In this document: in pieces, positions 25,813 through 34,669 of the stretch
Position numbering within the stretch: the first letter of the stretch is position 1
Layout: every line of letters begins with the position of its first letter
Origin: Clostridiales bacterium
GTDB taxonomy: Bacteria > Bacillota > Clostridia > Christensenellales > Aristaeellaceae
Length of the DNA: 59,539 bases
Reading direction: 5' to 3'
Assembly (NCBI GenBank): GCA_015056125.1
Contig: SVGW01000006.1
Coordinates: forward strand, 1 to 59,539
Translations under genes and position numbers: made by a program
Notes under the pieces: generated by a model
What the model was told of the DNA's origin: nothing
Seen by the model: only the letters and a program-made list of their open reading frames with translations
Database searches by the model: none

Positions 25813-26382
25813 ATGCTGAAAGAAGCTTTACAAAAATATCGTCCGTTTAATAAGCAAGAGGAGCGGGATAAGGCCGTTCTTTTGCAGGCGCTGGATATGG
25901 AAAACTGCTTTTCCCGGGAAAACCTGATTCTGCATTTTACTGCCTCCGCCTGGATTACCGATCAAAGCCGGGAGCATGTATTGATGGCTTATCATCGGCT
26001 GTATGATTCCTGGGCGTGGACGGGCGGGCATGCGGATGGGGAAGAGGATCTGCTTTCCGTGGCGCTTCGGGAGGCCAATGAAGAAACGGGCGTGCATGCC
26101 AAGCCCTTAAGCAAAGAAATTTTTTCTGTGGAAGTTTTGACGGGAAACGGCCATGAAAAGCGGGGCGTCTATGTGCCCTCCCATCTGCATATGAATGTAA
26201 CCTATCTCCTGGAAGGGGATATAGGCGAGGCCATACGAAGTAAGGCGGATGAAAACAAGGCGGTAGCATGGTTTTTGCTGGATGAAGCACTGGAAAAATG
26301 CTCGGAGCCATGGATGGCAGAAAGAGTATACAGCAAGCTCAATGAAAAGCTAAGGCTTTTTCGGCAGGGAGAGAAAAGATGA
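25813..26382 (+). CDS. Nudix hydrolase
   Basis: A 189-residue Nudix enzyme that cleaves nucleoside diphosphate-linked compounds. The Nudix box is complete: GGHADGEEDLLSVALREANEETG near residues 72-94, matching Gx5Ex7REUxEExGU when the first G is at the second glycine. N-terminal residues 1-45 are outside the core. It is co-directional with the two hydrolases, 14 bases after the second. Substrate not predictable. Confidence 0.88.
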   Translation: MLKEALQKYRPFNKQEERDKAVLLQALDMENCFSRENLILHFTASAWITDQSREHVLMAYHRLYDSWAWTGGHADGEEDLLSVALREANEETGVHAKPLSKEIFSVEVLTGNGHEKRGVYVPSHLHMNVTYLLEGDIGEAIRSKADENKAVAWFLLDEALEKCSEPWMAERVYSKLNEKLRLFRQGEKR

Positions 26383-26453
26383 ACGGCGAAATCGCCTGCT
26401 TTGATGATTTTTACCGGCCGCAGATGGGCATGCATATCCCTATCTGCGGGCGG

Positions 26454-26502
26454 AAAAAAGAAAAACGCGCATTCCGGAGATGAAACCTCACAGCAATGCG
26501 CG
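26454..26502 (-). terminator. Terminator of the comEA-like operon (minus strand)
   Basis: CGCGCATT (26466-26473) pairs with AATGCGCG (26495-26502). Read on the minus strand the stem is followed by TTTTTCTTTTTT. Confidence 0.65.
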
Positions 26503-26516
26503 CAAAATAGAAAAAT

Positions 26517-26927
26517 TCATTCTGGGCTCCCAGGGCAGATGATCAATTCCTGCAGCGCTTCAAAGCGCTTGGCTCCGATCCCGGGGATATCCATAATCTC
26601 TTCGATGTAGTAGAAATTCCCCTGCTGGGCCCGGTAATCCAGGATGGCCTGAGCAAGAGTGGGGCCGATACCGGGAAGCACATCCAATTCCTCCAGGGTG
26701 GCGGTGTTCAGATTCAGCTTATCCTCGCCTGCCGAATGATGGGATGCATAAACGGAAACGGCAGATGGCTGATGGGAAAAGAAGCGGGCTTCCCGCCGGA
26801 ATGAAAGGATGAATTGGGAAAGATAGCATGCCCAGATCAAAAGGAAGCAGAAGGAAAAGAGCATAAGAAGCAGGCGCGCCACAGAAATGCGGCGCGCCGT
26901 TTTAATGCCAGGCTCAGTTTTCTTCAT
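26517..26927 (-). CDS. ComEA-like helix-hairpin-helix protein with N-terminal membrane anchor
   Basis: A 136-residue protein with a membrane segment (residues about 17-40, [18 protein letters not shown]) and a C-terminal double helix-hairpin-helix domain: [25 protein letters not shown] and then [21 protein letters not shown]. This is the DNA-binding end of the ComEA receptor; the SLBB domain found in Bacillus ComEA is missing. It could bind incoming DNA outside the membrane for ComEC. Its start lies inside the end of the polysaccharide deacetylase gene (14-base overlap), an unusual neighbour for a competence gene. Confidence 0.85.
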   Translation of the reverse strand: MKKTEPGIKTARRISVARLLLMLFSFCFLLIWACYLSQFILSFRREARFFSHQPSAVSVYASHHSAGEDKLNLNTATLEELDVLPGIGPTLAQAILDYRAQQGNFYYIEEIMDIPGIGAKRFEALQELIICPGSPE

Positions 26928-27915
26928 AGGGGCTGGCGGGCAGTTCCACGCCGGCGTGGGCCATCACTTCGGTGACGGGCACCAGATTCAGGCCCAAGGT
27001 TTCAGTGTAGTAGGGAATCACTTCACGGATGACTTCGGGAGTGAAATAGCCGTCCAGATGGAAAAGGATAATGGTACCAGGCTGAATATCCTTGGTGACC
27101 CGCTTGATCACCTGAGGGGCCTTCACATTCCAATCCCAGTCCTTGGAGTCGATGGTCCAAAGGCACATTTCCATGCCTTCGGCCCGGGCAACGGCGGAAA
27201 TGCTCACGTCAAATTCACCAAAGGGAGGCCGGAAGAGCCGGGGATTCACGCCCAGGGTTTCCTGGATGATTTCCACATTGCGGCGCACCTGCTTGACGCG
27301 CATATTCAGCGCATAGCTGAGCAGATGGGGGTGGGAAAGGCTGTGGCAGCCGATTTCATGGCCGGCATCCCGGATTTTCTTGGCGGATTCAGGGAAATTC
27401 AGCACGAATTCGCCCGTCATGAAGAAGGTGCACTTAATGCCGAATTCATCCAGAATCTGAAGAATTTCGTCGGTGGGGGTTTCAATATAAGCGCAATCGA
27501 AGGTGATGGCCATGTAGGGTTCTTCGGTTTCGATCCGCTGAAGGGCCTTCTGATGCTTATCGGTTACGGCCACATAGGCGCTGCCCGTGCTTACCTGGGT
27601 ATCGCCGCACCATACGGTAAGATCGTAGCCGCCTTTGTGGCTTTCATCCAGGGCCATTTTGAAGGTAAATTGCTTGGTGCCGGGCTTAAATTCCTTGATG
27701 GCCCAAACGCGGCCATCCTGATCCCGCAATTCCAGGGTTTTTGCAGAGGTGATATTGCCGGTGCTGTTCACTTGCATTTGGATGGAAAAATCGTAATTGC
27801 TGTAGCCAATATAGTTGGCAGCGGGGAAGGTAAGGCGGGGCAGCTTTTCTTCCGCGCCTGCTGCAGCAGGGAGCGCCAGGCACAGGGCCAGAAGCAGGAT
27901 CAACCAACGTTTCAT
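26914..27915 (-). CDS. Secreted polysaccharide deacetylase
   Basis: A 333-residue exported protein: signal peptide (residues 1-21, ending AAAGA), a beta-rich N-domain (residues about 25-125), then a NodB deacetylase domain with [27 protein letters not shown] (metal histidines), [21 protein letters not shown] and IILFHLDG. In canonical enzymes the first motif is TFDDG; here it is TFDCA, so one conserved Asp is replaced, but many sporulation-type PdaA-like proteins vary at this place. It probably deacetylates cell-wall glycan. It lies 39 bases downstream of the repeat-protein gene and overlaps the comEA-like gene. Confidence 0.85.
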   Translation of the reverse strand: MKRWLILLLALCLALPAAAGAEEKLPRLTFPAANYIGYSNYDFSIQMQVNSTGNITSAKTLELRDQDGRVWAIKEFKPGTKQFTFKMALDESHKGGYDLTVWCGDTQVSTGSAYVAVTDKHQKALQRIETEEPYMAITFDCAYIETPTDEILQILDEFGIKCTFFMTGEFVLNFPESAKKIRDAGHEIGCHSLSHPHLLSYALNMRVKQVRRNVEIIQETLGVNPRLFRPPFGEFDVSISAVARAEGMEMCLWTIDSKDWDWNVKAPQVIKRVTKDIQPGTIILFHLDGYFTPEVIREVIPYYTETLGLNLVPVTEVMAHAGVELPASPYEEN

Positions 27916-27954
27916 GTGAAAAACCTCTCTCTCATCCTTTGTGGAAATCTATGG

Positions 27955-30900
27955 TCAGCGCTCCGTATAGGGACGCCAATCCTTGGTGGGAATAGATTCC
28001 ATGGCTTCGGGATACACGCCCTTTTTCCGAAGCTGGAAGCCAAGATCATAATGCAGGTTCTGCCCGCCGCTGGGCACGATGATGCCGCTTACGGTGATAA
28101 TGTTATCATCGCTTTCGGGCAGAATGCTGGCCACCAGGGGGAATTCGGTCTGGCAGGCAGTAGCCTTTAGCTCATCATGCATGGCCACGCGCATTTCATA
28201 TTCCCCGGGATAGAGATTGGAAATGCTGTAAAGGCCGTATACATCCGTGGTAGCAGAAGCGATAAACTGGCCGTGCTGATACAGCTCCACCAGAATGCCG
28301 GGCATATTCGCTTCGCCAATATCCTGCATGCCGTTTCCGTTTTCATCCAGCCAGGCCCTGTCGCCAATGCGGCCCATGGCGCCCATGCCGATATCAATGC
28401 CGGATACGTCATCACCCATGGGAAGATCAATGGGAAGGGGCGCGGCGGTGCCATCAGGCTGGCTGATGATATAGCTGGATTGCTCCTGGGTATCCTGCTC
28501 TCGGGCAAAGAGATAGCCATCCGGTAGCTGAGCAGAAAGCGTATATTCCCCGGGCAGCAGCGTGGTAAATTCAAACCAGCCTTCGCTGTCAGTTACAGCG
28601 GAGGAGACGGAAGCGCCGGTTGCATCCATCAGGGAAACAGGGATGCCTCCCACGCCATTGGAAGTGCCGTCCAGGCTCCATACCTCGCCGGAAATGGAGG
28701 CATAGCGGAGAATCGGCACGGAAAGATGCGCGGCAGCATCACCCGCCAGATTGATGGTGACAATTGCTTCGGTGCCAGGCGCGGCCGGATCATTGACTGG
28801 CACCTCCTGCTCATCCAGGGGAATGCGCAGGGTGTACATACCAGGCACCAGGCCGTCTAAAGAAAATTCGCCGTTTACATCCGCATCTCCTTCCGCCACC
28901 GGCAGATCTCCCAGCCACAGGGAATAGGAACGCATTTCAATGCCCTTTTCGCCGTCCTCCTGGGCGGCGGAGAGATTGGCATCGTAGAAAATGGAGGCGG
29001 AGAGGGAAGAAGGAAGCGCGGCCAGGAAATCTGCATTGTCATGCACATCGCCCATGGCAAAGGTGACGGTGGTTTCGCCGTGATGATTGGCAATGGCATA
29101 AAGGGGAGAATTTTCTTTTGCGCCAAATACATAGCCATCCGGCAGCGTGACGGAAAGGGTATAGGTATCGGGCCGGAGACCATAGAACATATAGAAGCCA
29201 TCCTCCATCGCCGCCGTTTCATACAACGTGCCAAAGGTATGGGAGGTGAGGGTAAGCTGCGCATCCACAGGGATGGAAAGATCATCCATGACCCAGCCGG
29301 CCATGGTGGCCGTATGCACGGCGCCCAGGGGATTCATCAGAATCTTGGAGCCGCTGCCGATGGTAAAGGATTCGCTTTCCGTTTCGGCGTCATCGGTTAA
29401 GGGAAGGGTGAAAGCAGCATCTTCAGGCAGGGTATAGAGCAGGGAATAGTTTCCGGGCAGCACACCCTTTACCTGATAATAGCCATTTTCATCGGTGATA
29501 TCGTAGGCATAATCGGCGACGGGCGCGCCGTATTCATCCAGCAGGGTTACAGTAACGCCGGCCATGCCGCCTTCGGATGTGGCCAGGTTATCATGATTGG
29601 CATTGAGCTGCACATAGCCTTCCACTACGCCAGCACGGAATACGGCGCCATCCACATCCGCTTCATGCTGGCCAGGCAGCAGCTGCATTTCAATCGTTTC
29701 GCCATAATCTGGGGTTTGGTTTACAATGCGGCAGCCATTGGATACATCGGCATAAGGAGAGGCCACATAAGGATCATTCAGGAGGAAATGCACGGTATAG
29801 TTGCCCGGAAGAAGAGGAAAAAGAGAATAGTTGCCATCGTGATCCGTAACGGTTTCCGCCATAACGGCGCCGGAGGCGTCCACGGCCTGCACGGTGAATC
29901 CGGGTAGGGGAGAGCAATTTTCAGTATACACGCCGGCATTTACAGGATCCTCAAATAAGAATCCGGAGATAGCGGCAGGGCGGGTAACGTAAATCATGAT
30001 GCCATTTCCACCCACCGCCGTTTCATCCACGGTGATCAGGCATTCATGCGCATCGGTGGCAAATGAAATGGAATGGGTGAATACATTGGCAGAATGGGGC
30101 ATGAATACAAAACCCTCAGGCAGAGTGCACTTTAATGTAGCTTCACCTGGACGCAAATGGAAAAGGACGCTGCCATTTTCATCGGAAATGAGGGATTTCA
30201 CCTGCTTTCCGCTCTGATATACGGAAAGAGAAGCACCGGCAAAGCCGGGAGCCGCTTCGGGATGATCCCCTTCATACACATGTACTGTGTAGGGCGTGCC
30301 ATGCACCGCTCCGATGGGATTTAAAGTGGTGGTTGTTTCCACCTGTACGGATACATTCAATTTGCCAACGGGCGTTGGATCGGAGATCAGGGAAGAGCCG
30401 GGATAGGTAAAAAGCATCCCATCGGGCAGGGTAACGGTTAATTCATAATTGCCGGGCTGCAAGCCCTTAAAGGCATAATCGCCGCTTGCGGATACGATGG
30501 TTTCCCGCGTCAAATTCAGGGAGGGGGAATAAAGGGTGATCAAAGCGCCTTCCATGCCGCTTTCCTGGGATTCCCAGGCGTTGGAATCCCATTTTCCGTT
30601 GGCATTTTCATCCAGCCATACTTGGCCCTTGAGGGACCCGGTGCGTACGGTGCCAATGCCAAGGGCGATGGAAGATTTGGGCTCCAGGGTGAAGGGGGCG
30701 CTCACACCCAAATTATCATCCTGGGCGAGAATGCAATTGTAAAAGCCGTTTATTTTTTCGCCCAGCGGGCCGATGACGTAATTTTCCGGCAGGGTGGTTT
30801 TGATATAGTAGGTGCCGGCGGAAAGATCACGGATGCTGATTTCGCCATCCCGATTGGTGGTAGCAGAAGCCACAAGATAGGATTTTTCTTCATACTCGTA

Positions 30901-31422
30901 AAAAAGCTCCACCAACACATTGCGCAGCTTGGGTTCGGATTGCATGCGGCCGCCATTTTGATTTTCATCTTCAAAGGCATAAATGGAAATATAGCAGGTG
31001 CTCTTGGTGGCGCCGATATTCATTTCCGCCATTTCTCCATTGGCCAGGGTGAAATAGGGGGTGCGGCTCACATTTTCCTGAGCGGGCAGGGCGCAGCTAT
31101 CCTGCCCATGGATGGTAAACTGATAATCCTTGGGCAGCTTGATTTCAAGGCAATATTCCCCAGGCTGGGAAACGGCAAAAGCATAGGAACCGTTCTTGGC
31201 GGATTTGGCTGTGGCCAATTCTGTTTCCGTGCCGTCCAAATTGCGCTGGATCAGCGTCACTGCAGCATCGGAAAGGCCCAGTTCATCCACCCGCAAGCCG
31301 TCCACCGTTTTATCCAGCCACACAATGCCGCTGACCTGGGCGCCCTCAGCCTGGCAGACGCCCATGCCTAAAAACAGGCATAGCACAGCCAGAAGAATAA
31401 AAATCCATTGCTTCTTCATCAT
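27955..31422 (-). CDS. Large secreted protein of SdrD B-like/Cna-B-type repeat domains
   Basis: An approximately 1155-residue exported protein with a signal peptide (residues 1-24, ending CQAEG after the hydrophobic core) and about ten to twelve tandem Cna-B/SdrD-B-like beta-sandwich repeats. Recurrent signatures are GxVWLDxNxNGxxD (LDENANGKWD, LDENGNGMQD), DGxYxFxGLxPGxYxLxVxLPDGYxF, seen many times. EF-like Asp/Asn loops suggest calcium binding in some repeats. There is no LPxTG motif, membrane tail or S-layer domain at the C-terminus, so the mode of anchoring is unknown. The ATG at 31422 follows GGAGG. It heads an operon with the deacetylase and ComEA-like genes. Confidence 0.85.
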   Translation of the reverse strand: MMKKQWIFILLAVLCLFLGMGVCQAEGAQVSGIVWLDKTVDGLRVDELGLSDAAVTLIQRNLDGTETELATAKSAKNGSYAFAVSQPGEYCLEIKLPKDYQFTIHGQDSCALPAQENVSRTPYFTLANGEMAEMNIGATKSTCYISIYAFEDENQNGGRMQSEPKLRNVLVELFYEYEEKSYLVASATTNRDGEISIRDLSAGTYYIKTTLPENYVIGPLGEKINGFYNCILAQDDNLGVSAPFTLEPKSSIALGIGTVRTGSLKGQVWLDENANGKWDSNAWESQESGMEGALITLYSPSLNLTRETIVSASGDYAFKGLQPGNYELTVTLPDGMLFTYPGSSLISDPTPVGKLNVSVQVETTTTLNPIGAVHGTPYTVHVYEGDHPEAAPGFAGASLSVYQSGKQVKSLISDENGSVLFHLRPGEATLKCTLPEGFVFMPHSANVFTHSISFATDAHECLITVDETAVGGNGIMIYVTRPAAISGFLFEDPVNAGVYTENCSPLPGFTVQAVDASGAVMAETVTDHDGNYSLFPLLPGNYTVHFLLNDPYVASPYADVSNGCRIVNQTPDYGETIEMQLLPGQHEADVDGAVFRAGVVEGYVQLNANHDNLATSEGGMAGVTVTLLDEYGAPVADYAYDITDENGYYQVKGVLPGNYSLLYTLPEDAAFTLPLTDDAETESESFTIGSGSKILMNPLGAVHTATMAGWVMDDLSIPVDAQLTLTSHTFGTLYETAAMEDGFYMFYGLRPDTYTLSVTLPDGYVFGAKENSPLYAIANHHGETTVTFAMGDVHDNADFLAALPSSLSASIFYDANLSAAQEDGEKGIEMRSYSLWLGDLPVAEGDADVNGEFSLDGLVPGMYTLRIPLDEQEVPVNDPAAPGTEAIVTINLAGDAAAHLSVPILRYASISGEVWSLDGTSNGVGGIPVSLMDATGASVSSAVTDSEGWFEFTTLLPGEYTLSAQLPDGYLFAREQDTQEQSSYIISQPDGTAAPLPIDLPMGDDVSGIDIGMGAMGRIGDRAWLDENGNGMQDIGEANMPGILVELYQHGQFIASATTDVYGLYSISNLYPGEYEMRVAMHDELKATACQTEFPLVASILPESDDNIITVSGIIVPSGGQNLHYDLGFQLRKKGVYPEAMESIPTKDWRPYTER

Positions 31423-31462
31423 TGATTCATCCTCCGAATCAGTCGATAATTTCATATCCTCC

Positions 31463-31491
31463 ATGATAATCCAAAGCAGGAAGAATGTCAA
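31463..31491 (-). promoter_or_regulatory. Promoter of the repeat-protein operon
   Basis: On the minus strand TTGACA (31486-31491), 17-base spacer, TATCAT (31463-31468). Confidence 0.7.
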
Positions 31492-31555
31492 TGAAAAGGA
31501 GGGAAAGCATTTGTAAATTCTTGTATTTTCTCATTGCTTCTTTTCTGTTTTTCAT

Positions 31556-31584
31556 TTGGCAAAAGGATGAAAACAGGCTATAAT
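31556..31584 (+). promoter_or_regulatory. Promoter of the prolyl-tRNA deacylase-like gene
   Basis: TTGGCA (31556-31561), 17-base spacer, TATAAT (31579-31584), 32 bases upstream of the start. Confidence 0.75.
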
Positions 31585-31616
31585 GGAACATATAAAAGAA
31601 AAGGAGAAGCAATGTA

Positions 31617-32090
31617 ATGTCGATTAAAGCCGTCAGGGCACATTTGGCTGCCCATGGCCTGGAGGAAAGAATCCGCACGTTTGAGGTATCCAGCGCCACA
31701 GTGGATTTGGCTGCCCAGGCGCTGGGCGTAATTCCTGCCCGGATTGCTAAAACCCTTTCGTTTCTCACGAAGGAAGGCTGCCTGATCATCGTGGCGGCAG
31801 GGGATGCCAGGATAGATAACAGCAAATTTAAGCATTTGTTTGGAGAGAAAGCGAAAATGCTGCCCCATGAAATGGTGGAGGATTTGACCGGGCACCCGGT
31901 AGGGGGCGTGTGCCCTTTTGCAGTCAAAGAGGGCGTCAGGATTTATTTGGATGAATCCATGAAGCGCTTTGATATCGTTTATCCGGCGGCCGGAACGCCA
32001 CAATCCGCCGTGGAAATGACCTGTGAGGAGCTGGCGCGTGCGTCATTGGCCCTTGGCTGGGTGGACGTGTGCAAGGATTGGCAGACATAA
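31617..32090 (+). CDS. YbaK/ProX-type aminoacyl-tRNA deacylase
   Basis: A 157-residue cytoplasmic protein of the YbaK/prolyl-tRNA editing-domain family, which hydrolyses mischarged tRNAs. The family core is visible: VDLAAQALGVIPARIAKTLSF with the key lysine in IAKTLSF, VAAGDARIDNSKFKHLFG, LPHEMVEDLTGHPVGGVCPFAV, and the closing TPQSAVEMTCEEL. The ATG at 31617 follows AAGGAG. It is a single-gene unit with its own promoter and terminator. Confidence 0.88.
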   Translation: MSIKAVRAHLAAHGLEERIRTFEVSSATVDLAAQALGVIPARIAKTLSFLTKEGCLIIVAAGDARIDNSKFKHLFGEKAKMLPHEMVEDLTGHPVGGVCPFAVKEGVRIYLDESMKRFDIVYPAAGTPQSAVEMTCEELARASLALGWVDVCKDWQT

Positions 32091-32095
32091 TCATG

Positions 32096-32125
32096 GGATT
32101 TTCTATAAAAATCCGTCCGTTTTTT
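32096..32125 (+). terminator. Terminator after the deacylase-like gene
   Basis: GGATTTT (32096-32102) pairs with AAAATCC (32108-32114), followed by GTCCGTTTTTT. Confidence 0.6.
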
Positions 32126-32136
32126 GCAAATAATGA

Positions 32137-32165
32137 TTGTAATTTTCCCCAAATATTGTTACAAT
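32137..32165 (+). promoter_or_regulatory. Promoter of the DUF1508 gene
   Basis: TTGTAA (32137-32142), 17-base spacer, TACAAT (32160-32165). Confidence 0.6.
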
Positions 32166-32194
32166 AAAGAAAAAACTGAAAGGGAGATTTTTGT

Positions 32195-32572
32195 ATGGGT
32201 AAGTTTGTTATTCAGGAAAAGAACGGTAAGTACAGTTTCCGCCTGAAGGCGGGCAATGGGGAAGTGATCGCCGTATCCCAGAGCTATAAGAGCCTGCAGA
32301 CCTGTAAGGCTGGCGTGGCTTCCGTAAAGGTCAATGCCGCTGCAGCAGCCCTGGAAAATCAGACGGTGGAAGGCTATGCCAAGGAAAAGCATCCCAAGTT
32401 TGAAGTATATCAGGATAATGCCGGGGAATATCGCTTCCGCCTCAAGGCCAAGAATGGCCAAAATATCGCCGCGTCCGAGGGCTATACGGCCCTGGCCAGC
32501 TGCCTCAATGGCGTTGAATCTGTTCGCAAGAATGCTGCGGATGCCCCCGAAGCCGTAGAAGTGGAGCAGTAA
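32195..32572 (+). CDS. DUF1508 (YegP-type) two-repeat protein
   Basis: A 125-residue protein made of two DUF1508 repeats: FVIQEKNGKYSFRLKAGNGEVIAVSQSY at residues 4-31 and FEVYQDNAGEYRFRLKAKNGQNIAASEGY at about 69-97, each followed by a helix with CxxGVxSVxxNA. This YegP-like fold is small and beta-rich; its function is not established. It is followed three bases later by a small helical gene, so the two are probably made together. Strong promoter and AAAGGGAG ribosome binding site suggest good expression. Confidence 0.85.
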   Translation: MGKFVIQEKNGKYSFRLKAGNGEVIAVSQSYKSLQTCKAGVASVKVNAAAAALENQTVEGYAKEKHPKFEVYQDNAGEYRFRLKAKNGQNIAASEGYTALASCLNGVESVRKNAADAPEAVEVEQ

Positions 32573-32575
32573 AAA

Positions 32576-32812
32576 ATGGATATTGAAAAAATCATTGAGC
32601 AGATCGTGGAAAAGCTCACCGGCGACGATCAGCTGATGGAAAAATTCAAGAAGGATCCCGTGAAAATGGTGACAGACGTCCTTGGCATCAAGCTGGATGA
32701 TGATATCATCGACGCCGTTGTAACGGCCGTCAAGGGAAAGCTCGATCTGGATGAACTCAAGGATAAGGCAGAGGACCTGCTTGGCGGGCTCAAGGGCCTG
32801 TTTGGGAAGTAA
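32576..32812 (+). CDS. Small acidic helical protein of unknown function
   Basis: A 78-residue protein with no membrane segment or cysteine. The sequence is helical and charged: an N-terminal amphipathic helix (IEKIIEQIVEKLTG), a central KFKKDPVKMVTDVLGIKLDDDII, and a Gly/Leu-rich tail (DLLGGLKGLFGK). I recall similar small proteins in clostridial genomes but no assigned function. The spacing of the KKDP...LGI...DDDI block faintly resembles leader peptides of the nitrile-hydratase/Nif11 type; this is speculation. It is immediately downstream of the DUF1508 gene. Confidence 0.75.
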   Translation: MDIEKIIEQIVEKLTGDDQLMEKFKKDPVKMVTDVLGIKLDDDIIDAVVTAVKGKLDLDELKDKAEDLLGGLKGLFGK

Positions 32813-32822
32813 TTTCAATATG

Positions 32823-32854
32823 AAAGAGCCATGCAAATGCAGGGCTCTTTTTTT
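32823..32854. terminator. Bidirectional terminator
   Basis: AAAGAGCC (32823-32830) pairs with GGCTCTTT (32843-32850), followed by a T7 run on the plus strand; AAAGAG gives a weaker tail for the convergent EamA remnant. Confidence 0.8.
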
Positions 32855-32860
32855 CGCGAT

Positions 32861-33750
32861 TTATTTTTCCGGGGCTTGATCCGTTGCCGCCAGATAGGCG
32901 CCTGCCAGCATAATGGGCAGCGCAATCCAGAAAAGGAATGCGGGTGGCTGGCCAAAGAGAATGAGGGAGAGAAAAGTGCCGATAAAGGGCGCAAAGGCGT
33001 AGTAAGCGCTGGTTTTGGCTGCGCCCAGGGTGCGCTGGGCATGAATGTAGAAACAAATGCTCAGTCCGTAAGCGATAAAGCCAAGAAGGAGAGAAAAGAA
33101 AAGGGGCAGGGGAGCAGGCAAAGCTTCACTTGCTATGCGGGCTACGATCAGGGCACCGACGCCGGAGCCAAAGCCCTTTACCACCACGATTTCCAGGGGA
33201 TCTTTTTCGGAAAGACGACGGGTGCAGTTATTTTCAAAGCCCCAGCAGATGCAGGCGGAAATCACCAGCAAAGAACCCGGAGAAAAGGATAACGTGGCAC
33301 CTTTTTCAATGGAGAGAAGGGCAGAAGAGAGGGTCACCAGAGCGATGGCCAGCCAGAGCCTTCCAGAAATGGCCTCTTTGAAAAGCAAAAGCGCAATGAG
33401 GCTGGTGGCCACGATTTCAAAATTATTGAGGAGAGATGCGGCGGCGGCGCTGGTATTTTTGAGCCCCAGCATCAGCAAAATCGGCGCTGCAATATCCAGC
33501 ACCACCATGCCGATCACGTAGGGAAGATCATTTTTTCCAGCTTCTGTTCCCGGCCATTTTTACCGAGCTTTCTTTGGATAAAACCCGTCAGCGCCATGCC
33601 CAATCCTGCGCCCACGTAAAGAAGCCCTGCCAGCATGGTGGGGCCTACGGCATCCTTGGCAAGCAAAAGCTTGGATAAAGGGGCGTTCAGGGCATAGAGT
33701 ACAGCCGCCAGAAAGGCCCAGAATATTGCGCGGCTTTGCTTTTTAAGCAT
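32861..33750 (-). pseudogene. EamA/DMT-family transporter, frameshifted
   Basis: A drug/metabolite transporter with ten expected helices, split into two frames. The first frame (33750 down to 33514, 78 residues) holds two helices and ends LEKMIFPT. The second (33517 to 32861, 218 residues) holds the rest, from VIGMVVLDIAAPILLMLGL to LPIMLAGAYLAATD. The break is in a run of six A on the coding strand (33531-33536): one extra A would restore EKNDLPYVIGMV, a natural continuation. The second frame has a GTG start overlapping the first stop (GTGA), so re-initiation is possible, as is a sequencing error. The start overlaps prmA by eight bases. Confidence 0.75.
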
Positions 33751-34666
33751 GGCAGGCGAAGGCGACCCAATCGCCCTTGTGCTGAATTTCGTCGATCACA
33801 TAGCCGGCGGAAAGGAGCGCGGCATTTACATCCGCTTCTGCTTCTGCGATAATACCGGAGCAAATGAAGCGGCCGCCGGGCATCAGATGATTTTTCAGCG
33901 GCGCAGCCAGCATGCAGATCACCGGGGCCAGAATATTTGCCACCGCAAAATCAAAACGCTGGGAAAGGCCCTGGAGCAGATCGCCTTCCCGCACATCGAT
34001 AGCAGAAGAAAGGCCGTTGTGCTCCACATTTTCTTTGGCCACCCGCACGGCGTCCGGATCGATATCCACGGCTACAATGCCCTTGGCTCCCAAGCGCGCC
34101 GCAGCAATGGCCAGGATGCCGCTGCCGGTGCCTACATCCAGAAGCGTGCCGCCCCGATAGTACTTTTCGATTAACCCTACGCACATGGCGGTGGTTTCAT
34201 GGGTGCCGGTGCCAAAGGCCATGCCGGGGTCGATTTCAATGATCAGATCGCCCTCCTGGGTATCCCAGGGCTCCCAGGTGGGCTTGACCACCATATGATC
34301 CCCCAGGCGGAAGGGTTTGTAATACTGCTTCCAGTTTTCTGCCCAATCCTCTTCTTTTACGCCCTGCAAAGAAAGAGAAAGCGCGCCCATGCCGGGCCCC
34401 TTCATAAGGGAAAGTTGCTCCCGGAGGGGACCCAGGATATTATTCAGCGTTTCTTCATCAAACCAAGCCTTCACCTGCACATCTTCCGGCATAGCGTCAA
34501 TGACGGACTGATCCATCAGTTCCCAGTTGCCGGTAGGGCGGGAAGGATCGGGCAGGTCGGCCCGATCCAGAATCTGGGTTCCGGTGGCGCTGAGGCGCAT
34601 CAAAAGATCGGATACCAGTTCTGCGCCTTGGGTGGTGGTAGAAACGGTTACTTCTGTATATTCCAT
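33743..34666 (-). CDS. prmA: Ribosomal protein L11 methyltransferase
   Basis: A 307-residue SAM-dependent enzyme that trimethylates ribosomal protein L11. The N-terminal substrate domain (residues 1-110) begins MEYTEVTVSTTTQGAELVSDLL; the catalytic domain has DPGMAFGTGTHETTAMC, the SAM motif LLDVGTGSGILAIAAARLGA, and the active-site region VANILAPVICML. Length and motifs are typical. It lies three bases after the GNAT gene and overlaps the EamA gene start. GGAGG precedes the ATG at 34666. Confidence 0.94.
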   Translation of the reverse strand: MEYTEVTVSTTTQGAELVSDLLMRLSATGTQILDRADLPDPSRPTGNWELMDQSVIDAMPEDVQVKAWFDEETLNNILGPLREQLSLMKGPGMGALSLSLQGVKEEDWAENWKQYYKPFRLGDHMVVKPTWEPWDTQEGDLIIEIDPGMAFGTGTHETTAMCVGLIEKYYRGGTLLDVGTGSGILAIAAARLGAKGIVAVDIDPDAVRVAKENVEHNGLSSAIDVREGDLLQGLSQRFDFAVANILAPVICMLAAPLKNHLMPGGRFICSGIIAEAEADVNAALLSAGYVIDEIQHKGDWVAFACHA

Positions 34667-34669
34667 GAT

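Noticed and set aside
26379-26483. A 34-codon frame whose ATG overlaps the Nudix stop (ATGA)
   Set aside because: Only the overlap supports it; the end falls in the terminator of the opposite operon and no homology is recognised.
33514-33750. Programmed -1 frameshift in the EamA gene
   Set aside because: The site is an A6 run but not a canonical slippery heptamer followed by a structure; a simple indel is the simpler reading.
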